61,690 nucleotides of DNA from Kribbella catacumbae DSM 19601 (GTDB taxonomy: Bacteria > Actinomycetota > Actinomycetes > Propionibacteriales > Kribbellaceae): positions 76,515-138,204 of the forward strand of contig NZ_AQUZ01000022.1 in NCBI RefSeq assembly GCF_000372465.1, in the 5' to 3' direction. A program made the translations under genes and the position numbers. The notes under the pieces were generated by a model, which did no database searches, was not told the origin of the DNA, and saw nothing but the letters and a program-made list of their open reading frames with translations. Every line of letters begins with the position of its first letter. The stretch's first letter is position 1. This document shows positions 35,072 to 43,838 of this stretch, piece by piece.

Positions 35072-35740
35072 ATGTACGAACGGCTGCGAGTGGACCGCTC
35101 GACCACAGTTGACCGGGTGGTCGACGCGCTCCGCGCTGCCCTCTTCGCCGGCGACCTCGAACCCGGTACGCCGCTGCGCGAGCAACCTCTGGCCGAGGCG
35201 CTCGGCGTCGCCCGCAGTACGGTCCGGGAAGCGATGACGATGCTGGTCACCGAGGGCCTCGCGGTCCGCGAACCGAACAAGGGCGTCAGCGTCGCGATCC
35301 TGCACCCCGCGGCGGTCGCCGACATCTGCCGGGCCCGGTTCGTGCTCGAGTCGGCCGGCGTCCGGGCCTGGTTCGATGCTGACGAGGCGGCTCGCGAACG
35401 CGTCCGCACGGCTATGCGCACCTTCGCCGCCACCGCCAAGGAAGGCGCCGACCCCGAAGCGATGACCGAAACGCACCTGGCGATCCACCGCAGCCTGGTC
35501 GCCCTCACCGGCAGCGAACGCCTCACCGCCACCGCCGACTCGATCACCGGCGAGGCAAGACTCGCCCTCGCCCGCGTGGACGCCCTCCGCCAGGACGCCA
35601 AACAACAGGTAGCCTCCCACCGCAAACTCGTCCGCCTGCTGGAAAAGGGCGACCTCGACGAATGCGTAGAAGAACTCCGCCGCCACCTAGCCGGCGCCGA
35701 AGAATCCCTCCTCGAAGCCATCGCCACCGCACCCGTGTGA
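35072..35740 (+). CDS. GntR family regulator, FCD subgroup
   Basis: A 222-residue FadR-type regulator. The winged helix spans residues 12-75 (VDRVVDALRAALFAGDLEPG, GVARSTVREAMTMLVTEGL), and the FCD domain carries the usual metal-type residues (CRARFVLESAGVRAW, HLAIHRSLVALTGS, SHRKLVRLLEKGD). No target operon adjoins it in the same direction; the divergent wall-hydrolase/PEGA pair is the nearest candidate, and the ATTGTC palindrome at 32601 is the nearest fitting site. The last 100 bases use A/C-rich codons like the end of the DinB gene at 7191. Confidence 0.88.
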   Translation: MYERLRVDRSTTVDRVVDALRAALFAGDLEPGTPLREQPLAEALGVARSTVREAMTMLVTEGLAVREPNKGVSVAILHPAAVADICRARFVLESAGVRAWFDADEAARERVRTAMRTFAATAKEGADPEAMTETHLAIHRSLVALTGSERLTATADSITGEARLALARVDALRQDAKQQVASHRKLVRLLEKGDLDECVEELRRHLAGAEESLLEAIATAPV

Positions 35741-35788
35741 TCCACGCCTGCTCTGACGCGACCACGAGCCGAATGGCTCCCCGTACTC

Positions 35789-35932
35789 GTACTACAGCCG
35801 GAGTTCGTGAGGTTCAGTGGCAGGGCCGGACCGCCGCCACTCACAAACCTCAACTGATCGCACCCGGCCAGGCGTGCACAGGCGTGCTCCCGAGTGGAAA
35901 CGGGAGGTTTGTGAGTGGCGGACGTCCGGGCC
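35789..35932. repeat. Palindromic element, family B copy 2 (right end missing)
   Basis: Repeats the 22-base left terminal arm and the inner palindrome of the element at 8076-8265 (CCGCCACTCACAAACCTC and its complement), in the same orientation, with scattered substitutions and a shorter connection after the left arm. The right 25-base terminal repeat is absent. It sits between convergent genes, 15 bases beyond the end of the glycosidase-like gene. Confidence 0.88.
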
Positions 35933-35947
35933 TTACCGACACCCGCC

Positions 35948-38083
35948 CTACGAAGCTGCCGCAATCGCCCCGGCGGCGGTGATGTCATAGGAGCCGTTTC
36001 CGACTCGGAGGCCTCGCAGGCGGGCGTTCGGGTCCAGCGATGCGACCTGCGGGTTCGCCTGGATCGAGCCGTCGAGGGCGACCTCGAGTCCGAACACGCC
36101 TTCTAGCACCAGGCTCACCCAGGCGCCTGATGAGGAGCAGGACCAGTCGATCAGGTACGGGTACTGCGGCGGAGACTTGCGCGCTCCGCCCGCCATCGCC
36201 GGCACCGCCTCCTCGACGAAGTGCGCCTGGCCACAGGGTCCCTGGTTCGCGGTCTTCGCCAGACCCCGCAGCCAGTCCAGCGCGACATCGCCCCGGCCCA
36301 GCGCGAACAGCGCCCGGGCGGCATCGGCCGGCCAGGCCGGGTAAGCACCGTTCCACTGGTGATCGGGCCGCAAGCTGAAGGCCGCATCCGCGTCGTACGG
36401 CGACAGCGCTCGCATCCAGGTGGGGGTCTGGAGCTCCCGCTGGAAGAACTCGACCATCTCCGCCCGCTGGGTCTGCGACAGGTCGTCGGCCATCGTCGTA
36501 CCGATGAGGTTGAAGTCGTAGCAGTGCCGGACCGGGACCAGCGTCCCGTCGGGCTGACGCGCGTGCCAGAAGCCCGCGCCCTCGACGTACAGCTCGTTGA
36601 CGTGGCCGGCTTGCTCATCGGCCTCCTTGCGCAGCAGACCAGCGCGGTCGGTGTCGCCGGCCCGCTCTGCGACGTCGGCGGCGACGCGCAGGCACCAAAC
36701 GTTTGCCGCGTTGAAGCTGGCCACCTCGTGGACATAGCTGCTCACGCATTCGAGCAGGTTGTCGATGCCGCCGTAGTCGGCCAGCGCGTGGTCCTTGCGC
36801 AGCCCACGCCAGGCCGTCGCCCAGTGATGCAGGTGCTCGGCCACTGGCTTGCGCGCGGCATCCCGGCCGGCCGGGGCCGCCAGGAAGGCCTCGTCTCCAC
36901 TGAACCTGACGTAGTCCCGCACCAACCGGGTCATCGCGAAGTCGTTGACCGAGTACCACTGGCCGACCGGGCCACCCGTCAGCCACTCGGTACCGAAGTG
37001 CGCGTGCGTGTCGAGGTCGATCCAGTGCTCGATGTGCCGGCGCATCGGCACCGGGTCCAGCAGCGCGTGCGTCAGCGAGGAGAGGCTGTAGTCCCAGATG
37101 AAGGTCGTGGTCTGCCAGTACCGCGGCATCAGCGTGTCGTAGGTCCGGCCTAGCACACTGGCCGGATTGTCGCGGCGGAACCACACCACGCCGAGCACAC
37201 CCCACCAGTACAGCTTGCGAAGCGCCTCGTTCGAAGTCTCCAAAATCGGCAACGAACCGCTGAACCCGTCACTGTCCGGATCAAACGCATCCGCCAACGC
37301 CTTGTCCCAGTGCACCTCAGCTGCCGCGATTACCGCCGGTACGTCCGCCACGCAGGCGTTGTAGTGCTCAGTAGCCGACTCCACATCGCCGTCCAGGACA
37401 TGCACATACCCGAGCTGTCCGTTGCCGGAAGCATCCAGTTCGATCGTTGCTTCTAGCATCGACTGAGGACGCAACGCGGCGGCCGCGGCGAATTCCGAAG
37501 AGGAGGAGGACGAGCCGACCGAGGTGGTGGTCACCGCAGCAGTCTCCGACGTCAGCGCGTCGAACCCTTGCAGGCTGACAGCGGACCCCGACTCACCGGT
37601 ACCGACCACCGCACCCCTGATCTCCGCTTCCCGCAGCGTGTTCGGCTCCGACGGTGGCTCGGGGCGCGACCATCCACTGGCCGATCGCGTCGCCGTACTG
37701 GCCAACGCCAACCCGATCCGTACCTCGCGCCCCGCTGCACCTTCCACCTCGAGCTGTACGACGACGGCGGGCCGCCCCGGCGCGCAGCAGGTCGTACTGC
37801 GCAGCGTCAGCCCGTCGATCCGGGTCGTGCGGACCACCTGATCCGGACGCCAGACCACCTCCATCTCGCCGCCGTACGAGCGGGCCAGCCGGCCGTCGAC
37901 GTACAGCTGGCCGGTGATGACGTCGCCGTGCGAGTACGGCGGGAAGTTGATGCTGCGGACGGCGAAGACGTCCAGGTCGACCTGTGCCGTGCCGAGGAAG
38001 TTGGTCAGGCCGGGCGGGTTGAACATGTCGTCGTAGGTATGCGTGAGCACATCGCTGGACAGGTCCGTACTACGGGGGATCAT
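35948..38083 (-). CDS. Glycoside-hydrolase-like six-hairpin protein
   Basis: A 711-residue cytoplasmic protein without signal peptide. The N-terminal half (to about 290) is beta-rich; the C-terminal half contains repeated helical segments with conserved Trp, Asp and Glu (YWQTTTFIWDYSLSSLTHALL, FGTEWLTGGPVGQWYSVNDF, HQWNGAYPAWP) typical of (alpha/alpha)6-barrel glycosidases such as trehalase or amylo-1,6-glucosidase-like enzymes. It is not close to any family whose number I can state. As the last gene of the sugar operon, its ATG overlapping the enolase stop, it probably cuts an imported oligosaccharide inside the cell. Confidence 0.78.
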   Translation of the reverse strand: MIPRSTDLSSDVLTHTYDDMFNPPGLTNFLGTAQVDLDVFAVRSINFPPYSHGDVITGQLYVDGRLARSYGGEMEVVWRPDQVVRTTRIDGLTLRSTTCCAPGRPAVVVQLEVEGAAGREVRIGLALASTATRSASGWSRPEPPSEPNTLREAEIRGAVVGTGESGSAVSLQGFDALTSETAAVTTTSVGSSSSSSEFAAAAALRPQSMLEATIELDASGNGQLGYVHVLDGDVESATEHYNACVADVPAVIAAAEVHWDKALADAFDPDSDGFSGSLPILETSNEALRKLYWWGVLGVVWFRRDNPASVLGRTYDTLMPRYWQTTTFIWDYSLSSLTHALLDPVPMRRHIEHWIDLDTHAHFGTEWLTGGPVGQWYSVNDFAMTRLVRDYVRFSGDEAFLAAPAGRDAARKPVAEHLHHWATAWRGLRKDHALADYGGIDNLLECVSSYVHEVASFNAANVWCLRVAADVAERAGDTDRAGLLRKEADEQAGHVNELYVEGAGFWHARQPDGTLVPVRHCYDFNLIGTTMADDLSQTQRAEMVEFFQRELQTPTWMRALSPYDADAAFSLRPDHQWNGAYPAWPADAARALFALGRGDVALDWLRGLAKTANQGPCGQAHFVEEAVPAMAGGARKSPPQYPYLIDWSCSSSGAWVSLVLEGVFGLEVALDGSIQANPQVASLDPNARLRGLRVGNGSYDITAAGAIAAAS

Positions 38084-39306
38084 CGGAGTCCTTCGGTGGG
38101 ATCGGCCCAGTCGGTGTTCGGCAGCAGCGGGTACCAGCCCGGCCTGGCTGGGTCACGGTCATAGGGGTAGGGGCCCAGCTCGCGGAACAGTTCGGCGTAC
38201 TCCGCGAGCTTGTCGCGATCCAGCTCGACGCCCAGGCCGGGACCATCCGGTACGGCGATCGCGCCACCGGCGTACGGAAGCTTGCCGCCGGCAATGATGT
38301 CGTCACGCAGGTGGTGATAGTGCGCGTCGGCCGCGAACGACAGGTTCGGTACCACGGCGCCGAGCTGGAGCATGGTGGCCAGCTGGATGCCCAGCTCGCC
38401 CGAGGAGTGCACGGCGACGCCGAGCTGGAAGGTCTCGCAGACCCCGGCGGCCTTGACGCAGGCCCGGATCCCACCCCAGAAGGTTGTGTCCAGCAGGATC
38501 ACGTCGACGGCCGGATCCCGCACGTTCGCGGCCAACTGCTCGAAGTTGACCACGACGGTGTTGGTGGCCAGCGGGATCGAGGTGTTCTCCCGCACCCGGC
38601 GCATCCCGTTCATCCCCCAGGTGGGGTCCTCGAGATAGTCGTTGTCCAGGTCCTCGATGCCGCGGGCGAACCGGATCGCCTCCTCGACCCCGAAGGCGCC
38701 GTTGGGGTCGAACCGGACCCGATGCCCGGGGAACGCCTCGGCAAGCGCCCGGAAGCAGTCCCGCTCGTAATCCGGCGGGAAGACCCCGCCCTTCAGCTTG
38801 TGCACGGTGAACCCGTGCTCGGCGACCAACGCCCGGGCATGCTCGACCAGCTGGTCCGCGGTGCGGATCTCACCCGTTCCGTCGTCAGCGGGATGCCTGA
38901 AGAACAGATAGCTGGCGAACGGCACCTTGTCCCGGACCTTCCCGCCGAGCAACTCGTGCACCGGTACGCCGAGGTGGCGGCCCTGCAGGTCCAAGCAGGC
39001 GAACTCCACCGCAGCGAGCAGTTGGGTGCGGTTGTTGTACAGGCTCGCGGTCGGGTTCGCCAGCATCCATCGCAGTGCTTCGGTGCGAGCCGGGTCATGA
39101 CCAACCAGGTAGGGCTTCAGTGCGGCGACGGCATCCTCGGCGCTCTGACCACCGCCACCCATCTCGCCCAGCCCGACCAAGCCGTTGTCGGCCTCGATCT
39201 CGACGACGGTCCGCACGAACCGTCCCCAGTGCGCGCCGTTGCTGTGCCGCAACGGCGCCTCCAACGGCATCGTCACGGTGGTGGCCCGGACGTCGACGAT
39301 CCTCAT
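38080..39306 (-). CDS. Enolase-superfamily sugar acid dehydratase (glucarate dehydratase-like)
   Basis: A 408-residue member of the mandelate racemase/enolase superfamily, expected to remove water from an aldonic or aldaric acid with Mg2+. The catalytic lysine motif is HKLKGG near residue 172, metal ligands follow in RFDPNGAF, LEDPTWG and NTVVVNF (the Asn typical of the glucarate dehydratase subgroup), and the catalytic His is in AVHSSGELG near 325. It sits between an SDR and the glycosidase-like gene with four-base overlaps, which supports a non-phosphorylative sugar-acid route. The exact acid (glucarate, gluconate, galactonate or another) is unknown. Confidence 0.9.
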   Translation of the reverse strand: MRIVDVRATTVTMPLEAPLRHSNGAHWGRFVRTVVEIEADNGLVGLGEMGGGGQSAEDAVAALKPYLVGHDPARTEALRWMLANPTASLYNNRTQLLAAVEFACLDLQGRHLGVPVHELLGGKVRDKVPFASYLFFRHPADDGTGEIRTADQLVEHARALVAEHGFTVHKLKGGVFPPDYERDCFRALAEAFPGHRVRFDPNGAFGVEEAIRFARGIEDLDNDYLEDPTWGMNGMRRVRENTSIPLATNTVVVNFEQLAANVRDPAVDVILLDTTFWGGIRACVKAAGVCETFQLGVAVHSSGELGIQLATMLQLGAVVPNLSFAADAHYHHLRDDIIAGGKLPYAGGAIAVPDGPGLGVELDRDKLAEYAELFRELGPYPYDRDPARPGWYPLLPNTDWADPTEGLR

Positions 39307-40094
39307 CGGCCGTCCTCCGGCAGTATCACGGCCAGCTGGGCGGTCAGCCCGCCGTCGACCTTCACGTCGGCCCCGGTCACGAAGGCCGCGGCCGGCGACG
39401 CCAGGAAGTGGATCACCTCGGCCACCTCAGCTGTCGTCGCCACCCGGCCGAGCGGATGGGACCGACCCCACTCCGCGACCACCTCGTCCGTCGACCGGTC
39501 ACCGCCGAACTGCGCGGCCGACGTACGGAGCATCGGAGTGTCCACCGATCCAGGGCAGACCGCGTTGACCCGGATGCCGTCGGCCGCGTGGTCCACCGCC
39601 ATCGCCCGGACGAGTGAGAGCAGTGCTCCCTTCCCCATCGAGTACGCCGCGACGTTGTGCTGCGCGGCGTACGCCTGGACCGAGGCGACGACCACCACGC
39701 TTCCGCCCCGCGGGATCAGCGGCAGGAAGGACTGGCAGGCGAAGAACACCCCGCCGACATTGACCGCCATCACCTCGTCGTACGTCGAGGCAGGCGTGTC
39801 CACGACCGTTCCGTACCGCTGGATGCCGGCCGCGCAGACCAGCCCACTCAGCGGACCACCAGCCAGCGACCCACCGACCTGCTGCGCGCAGGCTGCCAGA
39901 GCGGTTCGATCGGCGACATCGACGGCGAAGCCGGTGACCTGGTCACCCAGCTCCGCCTCCAGCGCAGCGAGGGCGTCCGCATCGCGGTCCAGTACGAAGA
40001 CCCGGTCGCCCGCGGCGACGAAGCGTTCGACCGCGCCGCGGCCGATGCCGGCCGCTCCGCCCGTGACGGCTACGGTACGAGCTCCTGATGACAT
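39303..40094 (-). CDS. SDR family sugar dehydrogenase
   Basis: Short-chain dehydrogenase of 263 residues. TGGAAGIGRG near residue 11 is the cofactor loop, the catalytic residues are the Ser in VVVASVQAYA and YSMGK near 158, and the tail DVKVDGGLTAQLAV is typical. The ATG follows a short gap after the second permease; the end overlaps the enolase start by 4 bases. Within this operon it most likely oxidises a free aldose to its lactone, feeding the dehydratase. Other SDR activities (3-oxoacyl reductase) are possible but less fitting. Confidence 0.9.
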   Translation of the reverse strand: MSSGARTVAVTGGAAGIGRGAVERFVAAGDRVFVLDRDADALAALEAELGDQVTGFAVDVADRTALAACAQQVGGSLAGGPLSGLVCAAGIQRYGTVVDTPASTYDEVMAVNVGGVFFACQSFLPLIPRGGSVVVVASVQAYAAQHNVAAYSMGKGALLSLVRAMAVDHAADGIRVNAVCPGSVDTPMLRTSAAQFGGDRSTDEVVAEWGRSHPLGRVATTAEVAEVIHFLASPAAAFVTGADVKVDGGLTAQLAVILPEDGR

Positions 40095-40112
40095 CGAGAT
40101 CCCTTCGAGGAG

Positions 40113-40937
40113 TCAGAACTGGCCGAGGGCGAGGCCCCGGGAGAAGAACCGCTGGGCGGCGAGGAACAGGACGACGGTCGGCAGCGACACCAGTAGACCG
40201 CCGGCCAGGACGGTCGGCAGCGCAGCACCGCCGTACGTGCTCTGCAGGCCGGTGAGCGCTGGCATGATCGGCCGGACCGACTCGGACTGGCTCAGGGTCA
40301 GACCGAGCAACAGGTCGTTCCAGACGAAGGTGGCCTGCAGGATGAAGATGGCCGCCAGGGCACTGCCCGCCATCGGCAGGTAGATGCTCCGGAAGATCCG
40401 GAACAGCCCGCCGCCGTCGACCACTGCTGCCTCGAAGACGCTGCGGGCGATGCCAGTGAAGAAGTTGCGCATCACGAACGCCGAGAACGGAACGCTGATC
40501 GCCGTGTAGACGATGATCATCCCGACCCTGGTGTCATACAGCCCCGAGCTCGCGTAGCCGGAGAACAACGGCATCAGCACCATCTGCAACGGGAAGATGG
40601 TGCCGCCGAAGATGAAGACGAACCAGACGAACCCGTACTTGAGCCGCAGCGCCACGATCGCGTAGCCGACCGCTGCGCCGATCAGTACCGCGAGAACCGG
40701 TGCCACCACGCTGTAGAGCGTTGTCGCCAGCAGCGTGCCGCCCAGTGCGGCCTTGTCCCACGCGTCCTGGAAGTTCGTGAACAGCGAGAACCCCGACGGC
40801 TTCCACACCGCGGCCGGGTCGTACGCGTCGACCGCTTTGGACGCGTTCACAATCAGCAGGTACACCGGCGCCAGCCAGATCAGCCCGAGGACGATCAGGA
40901 TCGCCGTCCGGACCGGTCCGGATGAGGTCTTGTTCAT
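40113..40937 (-). CDS. Carbohydrate ABC transporter permease (CUT1, MalG type)
   Basis: Inner-membrane subunit of a sugar importer, 274 residues with six membrane helices. The EAA loop that docks the ATPase is FEAAVVDGGGLFRIFRSIYL near residue 165. It begins 4 bases within the end of the other permease (ATGA overlap). No ATPase gene is in the operon, as in most actinobacterial CUT1 systems, which share one (MsiK type) encoded elsewhere. With the partner at 40934 it forms the membrane channel for the oligosaccharide delivered by the binding protein at 41821. Confidence 0.93.
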   Translation of the reverse strand: MNKTSSGPVRTAILIVLGLIWLAPVYLLIVNASKAVDAYDPAAVWKPSGFSLFTNFQDAWDKAALGGTLLATTLYSVVAPVLAVLIGAAVGYAIVALRLKYGFVWFVFIFGGTIFPLQMVLMPLFSGYASSGLYDTRVGMIIVYTAISVPFSAFVMRNFFTGIARSVFEAAVVDGGGLFRIFRSIYLPMAGSALAAIFILQATFVWNDLLLGLTLSQSESVRPIMPALTGLQSTYGGAALPTVLAGGLLVSLPTVVLFLAAQRFFSRGLALGQF

Positions 40938-41824
40938 CGCGAGTCACCGTCCGCGAGCTGGTAGCGCAGGTACAGCACCGACGCGGCGAACGTGACCAGG
41001 CTGAGGAACAACGCGATCGCCGCGCCCTGGCCGTAGTTGTTCAGCACGAAGGTCTCCTTGTACATGGAAAGGGCCAGCGTCTCCGACGACGTACCGGGAC
41101 CGCCCTGCGTCATCACCCAGACGACGTCGAACGTCTTCAGGCTGCCGACGATCGACAGCCCGACGACAACCGTGGTGATCGGTCGCAGCTGCGGCCAGAG
41201 CTGGTGAAGGAAGAGCTTGAACCCTTCCGCCCCGTCCAGCCGGGCCGCCTCCAGCGGCTCCGCTGGGATGGACTGCAGCCCGATCACGAACAGCAGCGCG
41301 TTCACTCCGGCCGCCTGCCAGGAGGTGGCCACGATCATCATCAGCGTGTTGCCCGGACCGGCCTGCAGCCAGCCCGTGTGGGCACCGGGCAGACCGAGGA
41401 AGCCGAGCACCTGACCGAGCGCGCCATCCGGCTGGAGGACGAAGCCCCAGATGACTCCCACTGCCACACCCGAGATCGCGTAGGGCAGCAAGAACGGCAA
41501 CCGCAGCCAGGTGCCCCACCGATGGCCGTAAGTCAGTACTGCGATCACCAGGCCGAGTACGACCGGCAAGGTGACCATGCCGACTACCCACAACAACGTG
41601 TTGGTCAGCGCCCCGACCAGATCGGGGTCACTGAACATCGCCTTGTAGTTGGTCAGCCCGGACCAGACCGGCGTACCGAGCCCGTTGAAGTCGGTGAAGC
41701 TGACGTACGTCGTCCAGAGGAACGGCAGATACAGCAGCAGCGCCACGATGCCGGCGGCGGGCAGCCCGAACAGCGGCGCCACCCGCCCGCCGGTCCGGGC
41801 CGATCGCAGGGTGCTCCGGCTCAC
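40934..41824 (-). CDS. Carbohydrate ABC transporter permease (CUT1, MalF type)
   Basis: The second channel subunit, 296 residues, six membrane helices (for example VAPLFGLPAAGIVALLLYLP near the N-terminus). The EAA motif is LEAARLDGAEGFKLFLHQLW near residue 200. Both ends overlap the neighbouring genes by 4 bases, so it is made in fixed ratio with the binding protein and the other permease. MalF-like features (longer N-terminal helix pair) distinguish it from the MalG-type partner. Confidence 0.93.
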   Translation of the reverse strand: MSRSTLRSARTGGRVAPLFGLPAAGIVALLLYLPFLWTTYVSFTDFNGLGTPVWSGLTNYKAMFSDPDLVGALTNTLLWVVGMVTLPVVLGLVIAVLTYGHRWGTWLRLPFLLPYAISGVAVGVIWGFVLQPDGALGQVLGFLGLPGAHTGWLQAGPGNTLMMIVATSWQAAGVNALLFVIGLQSIPAEPLEAARLDGAEGFKLFLHQLWPQLRPITTVVVGLSIVGSLKTFDVVWVMTQGGPGTSSETLALSMYKETFVLNNYGQGAAIALFLSLVTFAASVLYLRYQLADGDSR

Positions 41825-43110
41825 TTCTGCTTGGCCCAGTAGGCGTCCGCCTCGGCCTGGATCTTCTTCAGACCCGGCATCGGGTCACCCGGCTTGGTGA
41901 CGAATGCCCCGAAGACCTCCAGCGCCTTGTTCATCACCGGCACCGGCGTGGCCTCGAACCAGCGGTTGATCAGCCGGTAGCCGTCACCGCCGACATCCTT
42001 GTTCAGCGCGGCCAGGCCAGGGTCCTTGACCTCGGCCTTCGGGTTGAAGGACAGGTCGCCACGGGAGTTCGCCCAGGCGGTCTGCGCCTGCGGAGTGACC
42101 CACCAGTCGGTCCACTTCTGCACCGTGGAGGCATGCTCGCTCTGCGCGGCCGAACAGACCGGTCCGGTCTCGAAGATCATCGAGGTCTTCGGCAGCGACG
42201 GGTTCACGTTCGGGATGACGAAGAAGTCGTAGTCGGTGCCCGCCTTCATCTTCAGCGTGTTCAGGTTGCCGCTGAACCAGGTGCCGAAGTTGACCATCCC
42301 GACAGCGCCGCTCTTCAGCTGCGCCTGCGGCTCGGTCTTCGCCCCCGGGTCGCTGAACAACCCGGCGTCGATCATCTTCTTCCACTCGTTCATCACATCG
42401 ACCACGCCCTGGTCGGTGTACTTCGCCTTGCCGGTGGCCAGGGCGTCGTAAAGATCGGGGTCCTTGCCGGCCAGCAGCGTCTCGAACCAGACGAAGCTGA
42501 ACAGGATGTTGGTCTGGTAGAACGGCTTCACCCCGGCCGCCTTCACTTTGTCGGCGACGGCGAGCAGCTCGGGCCAGGTCTTCGGGTTCTGGGTGATGCC
42601 GGCCTTCTTGAAGACGGCCTTGTTGAAGTACATCACCCAGTAGCCGGCGTTCAGCGGTACGCAGTACTGCTTGCCGTCGTAGGTGAAGTACTCCTTCAGC
42701 TGCTCCGGAATGTTGCCGTCAGCAACTGCCTTGGTCCACTGCTCGGTGGTCTCGGCCACCAGCTTCTGGTCGACCAGCTCCTCCAGCTCCTTGCCGGTGT
42801 GCCAGGTGAACAGGTCCGCCTTCTCCTTGGTCCGGAACGAGGACCGGATGAACGCGGTGTAGGCGTTGGAGTCGGAGTAGCCGACCGGCTCCATGCCGAC
42901 CCCGACGTCCTTCTTGCTGGCCGCGCCGACCTGGGTGAAGGCTTCCTTCCAGCCGCCCTTGTCGTTGTAGAACTTCAGCGAGTCCACCGGCTTGTCGTCG
43001 CCCTTGGCGGTGGTGGAGTCACCAGCTCCACCACCACAGGCGGTCAGGGCCAGCGCGCCGGCGACGGCCAGGGCGGTGAATGCTTTGGTCTTGCGGTGAT
43101 TGGGTGACAT
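41821..43110 (-). CDS. Extracellular sugar-binding lipoprotein (CUT1 family)
   Basis: Solute-binding protein of the importer, 429 residues. The signal peptide ends in the lipobox LTAC near residue 25, so it is a lipoprotein held outside the membrane. The mature part has the bilobed cluster-1 binding-protein pattern (FTWHTGKELEELVDQ, YWVMYFNKAVFKKAGI, QPKTWPELL-like block). GAAGGACGC lies before the ATG. It brings the substrate to the permeases encoded immediately downstream (4-base overlap). The sugar is unknown; the enzymes of the operon suggest an oligosaccharide that yields an oxidisable aldose. Confidence 0.93.
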   Translation of the reverse strand: MSPNHRKTKAFTALAVAGALALTACGGGAGDSTTAKGDDKPVDSLKFYNDKGGWKEAFTQVGAASKKDVGVGMEPVGYSDSNAYTAFIRSSFRTKEKADLFTWHTGKELEELVDQKLVAETTEQWTKAVADGNIPEQLKEYFTYDGKQYCVPLNAGYWVMYFNKAVFKKAGITQNPKTWPELLAVADKVKAAGVKPFYQTNILFSFVWFETLLAGKDPDLYDALATGKAKYTDQGVVDVMNEWKKMIDAGLFSDPGAKTEPQAQLKSGAVGMVNFGTWFSGNLNTLKMKAGTDYDFFVIPNVNPSLPKTSMIFETGPVCSAAQSEHASTVQKWTDWWVTPQAQTAWANSRGDLSFNPKAEVKDPGLAALNKDVGGDGYRLINRWFEATPVPVMNKALEVFGAFVTKPGDPMPGLKKIQAEADAYWAKQK

Positions 43111-43124
43111 TTGGTGCGTCCTTC

Positions 43125-43838
43125 TCAGCTCAGGGGTGGCCGGGCGCGGTCGTTGATGACGGTGAGAACCCCGTCCAGGTGTTCGCGGGTGAGTCGTTCG
43201 GCCAGCTCGGCGTCGGCGGCCCGGACCGCCTCGAGGATGGCCCGGTGTTCGTCCAGATCGGCCTGCCGGTCGCCGTGGATGTGCAGTATCTCCAGCTGTT
43301 CCCGGACGTTGACGACGGTGACGGACTCGACCACCTCGGCCAGGGTCGCGTTCCCGGACGCCTGGGCGAGGGACCGGTGGAAGTCCATGTTGACCTCGGC
43401 CAGCCGGGCGTGGTCGCCGGACTCGATCAGGTCGGCGGCCTCGGCGAGGTGCTGGTCCATCCGCTCCAGCGCGGCATCGGTCCGGTTCTGGGCAGCCAGG
43501 GCGGCGACCGGCGGCTCGATCAGCGCGCGGGCCTGCAGGAGTTCCACCAGCCGGTCCGCCGACGGCGTCGGGGCCAGCGGGTTGGCGAGCACCAGCCGCC
43601 CGATGTGCCGGCCGACGTACACGCCGGATCCGTGCCGCAGTTCGACCGCGCCGGTGGCCTCCAGCCTTCGCAGCGCCTCCCGGATCGTCGGTACGGCGAC
43701 CTTGAACCGCTCGGCCAGCGACCGGACCGACTCGAACGGGTCGCCGGCGGCCAGGTTCCGGTCGGCGATCAGGCTCAGCATCGAGCTGGCCAGGTCGTCG
43801 AGCAGGCTGCGCCGGACGACGCCACCGGAGCTGCTCAT
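43125..43838 (-). CDS. GntR family regulator, FCD subgroup
   Basis: A 237-residue FadR-type regulator embedded inside the sugar operon. Helix-turn-helix region at about residues 30-75 (SLAERFKVAVPTIREALRRL), then an FCD domain (LLQARALIEPPVAALAAQN, DFHRSLAQASGNATL, DLDEHRAILEAVR) that normally binds a sugar acid or other carboxylate. Its ATG overlaps the end of the secreted glycan-handling gene by 4 bases and the binding protein gene follows 14 bases later. The most likely site is the inverted repeat at 45095-45117 in front of the operon, so it would repress its own transcription unit. Confidence 0.9.
   Translation of the reverse strand: MSSSGGVVRRSLLDDLASSMLSLIADRNLAAGDPFESVRSLAERFKVAVPTIREALRRLEATGAVELRHGSGVYVGRHIGRLVLANPLAPTPSADRLVELLQARALIEPPVAALAAQNRTDAALERMDQHLAEAADLIESGDHARLAEVNMDFHRSLAQASGNATLAEVVESVTVVNVREQLEILHIHGDRQADLDEHRAILEAVRAADAELAERLTREHLDGVLTVINDRARPPLS

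Noticed and set aside
32901..35237. A 778-codon open frame on the plus strand
   Set aside because: It lies opposite the wall hydrolase and PEGA genes, has no recognisable domain and reflects third-position G/C bias of the real genes on the other strand.
38311..40383. A 690-codon open frame on the plus strand
   Set aside because: Antisense to the enolase, SDR and permease genes; composition is low in complexity and no motif is visible.
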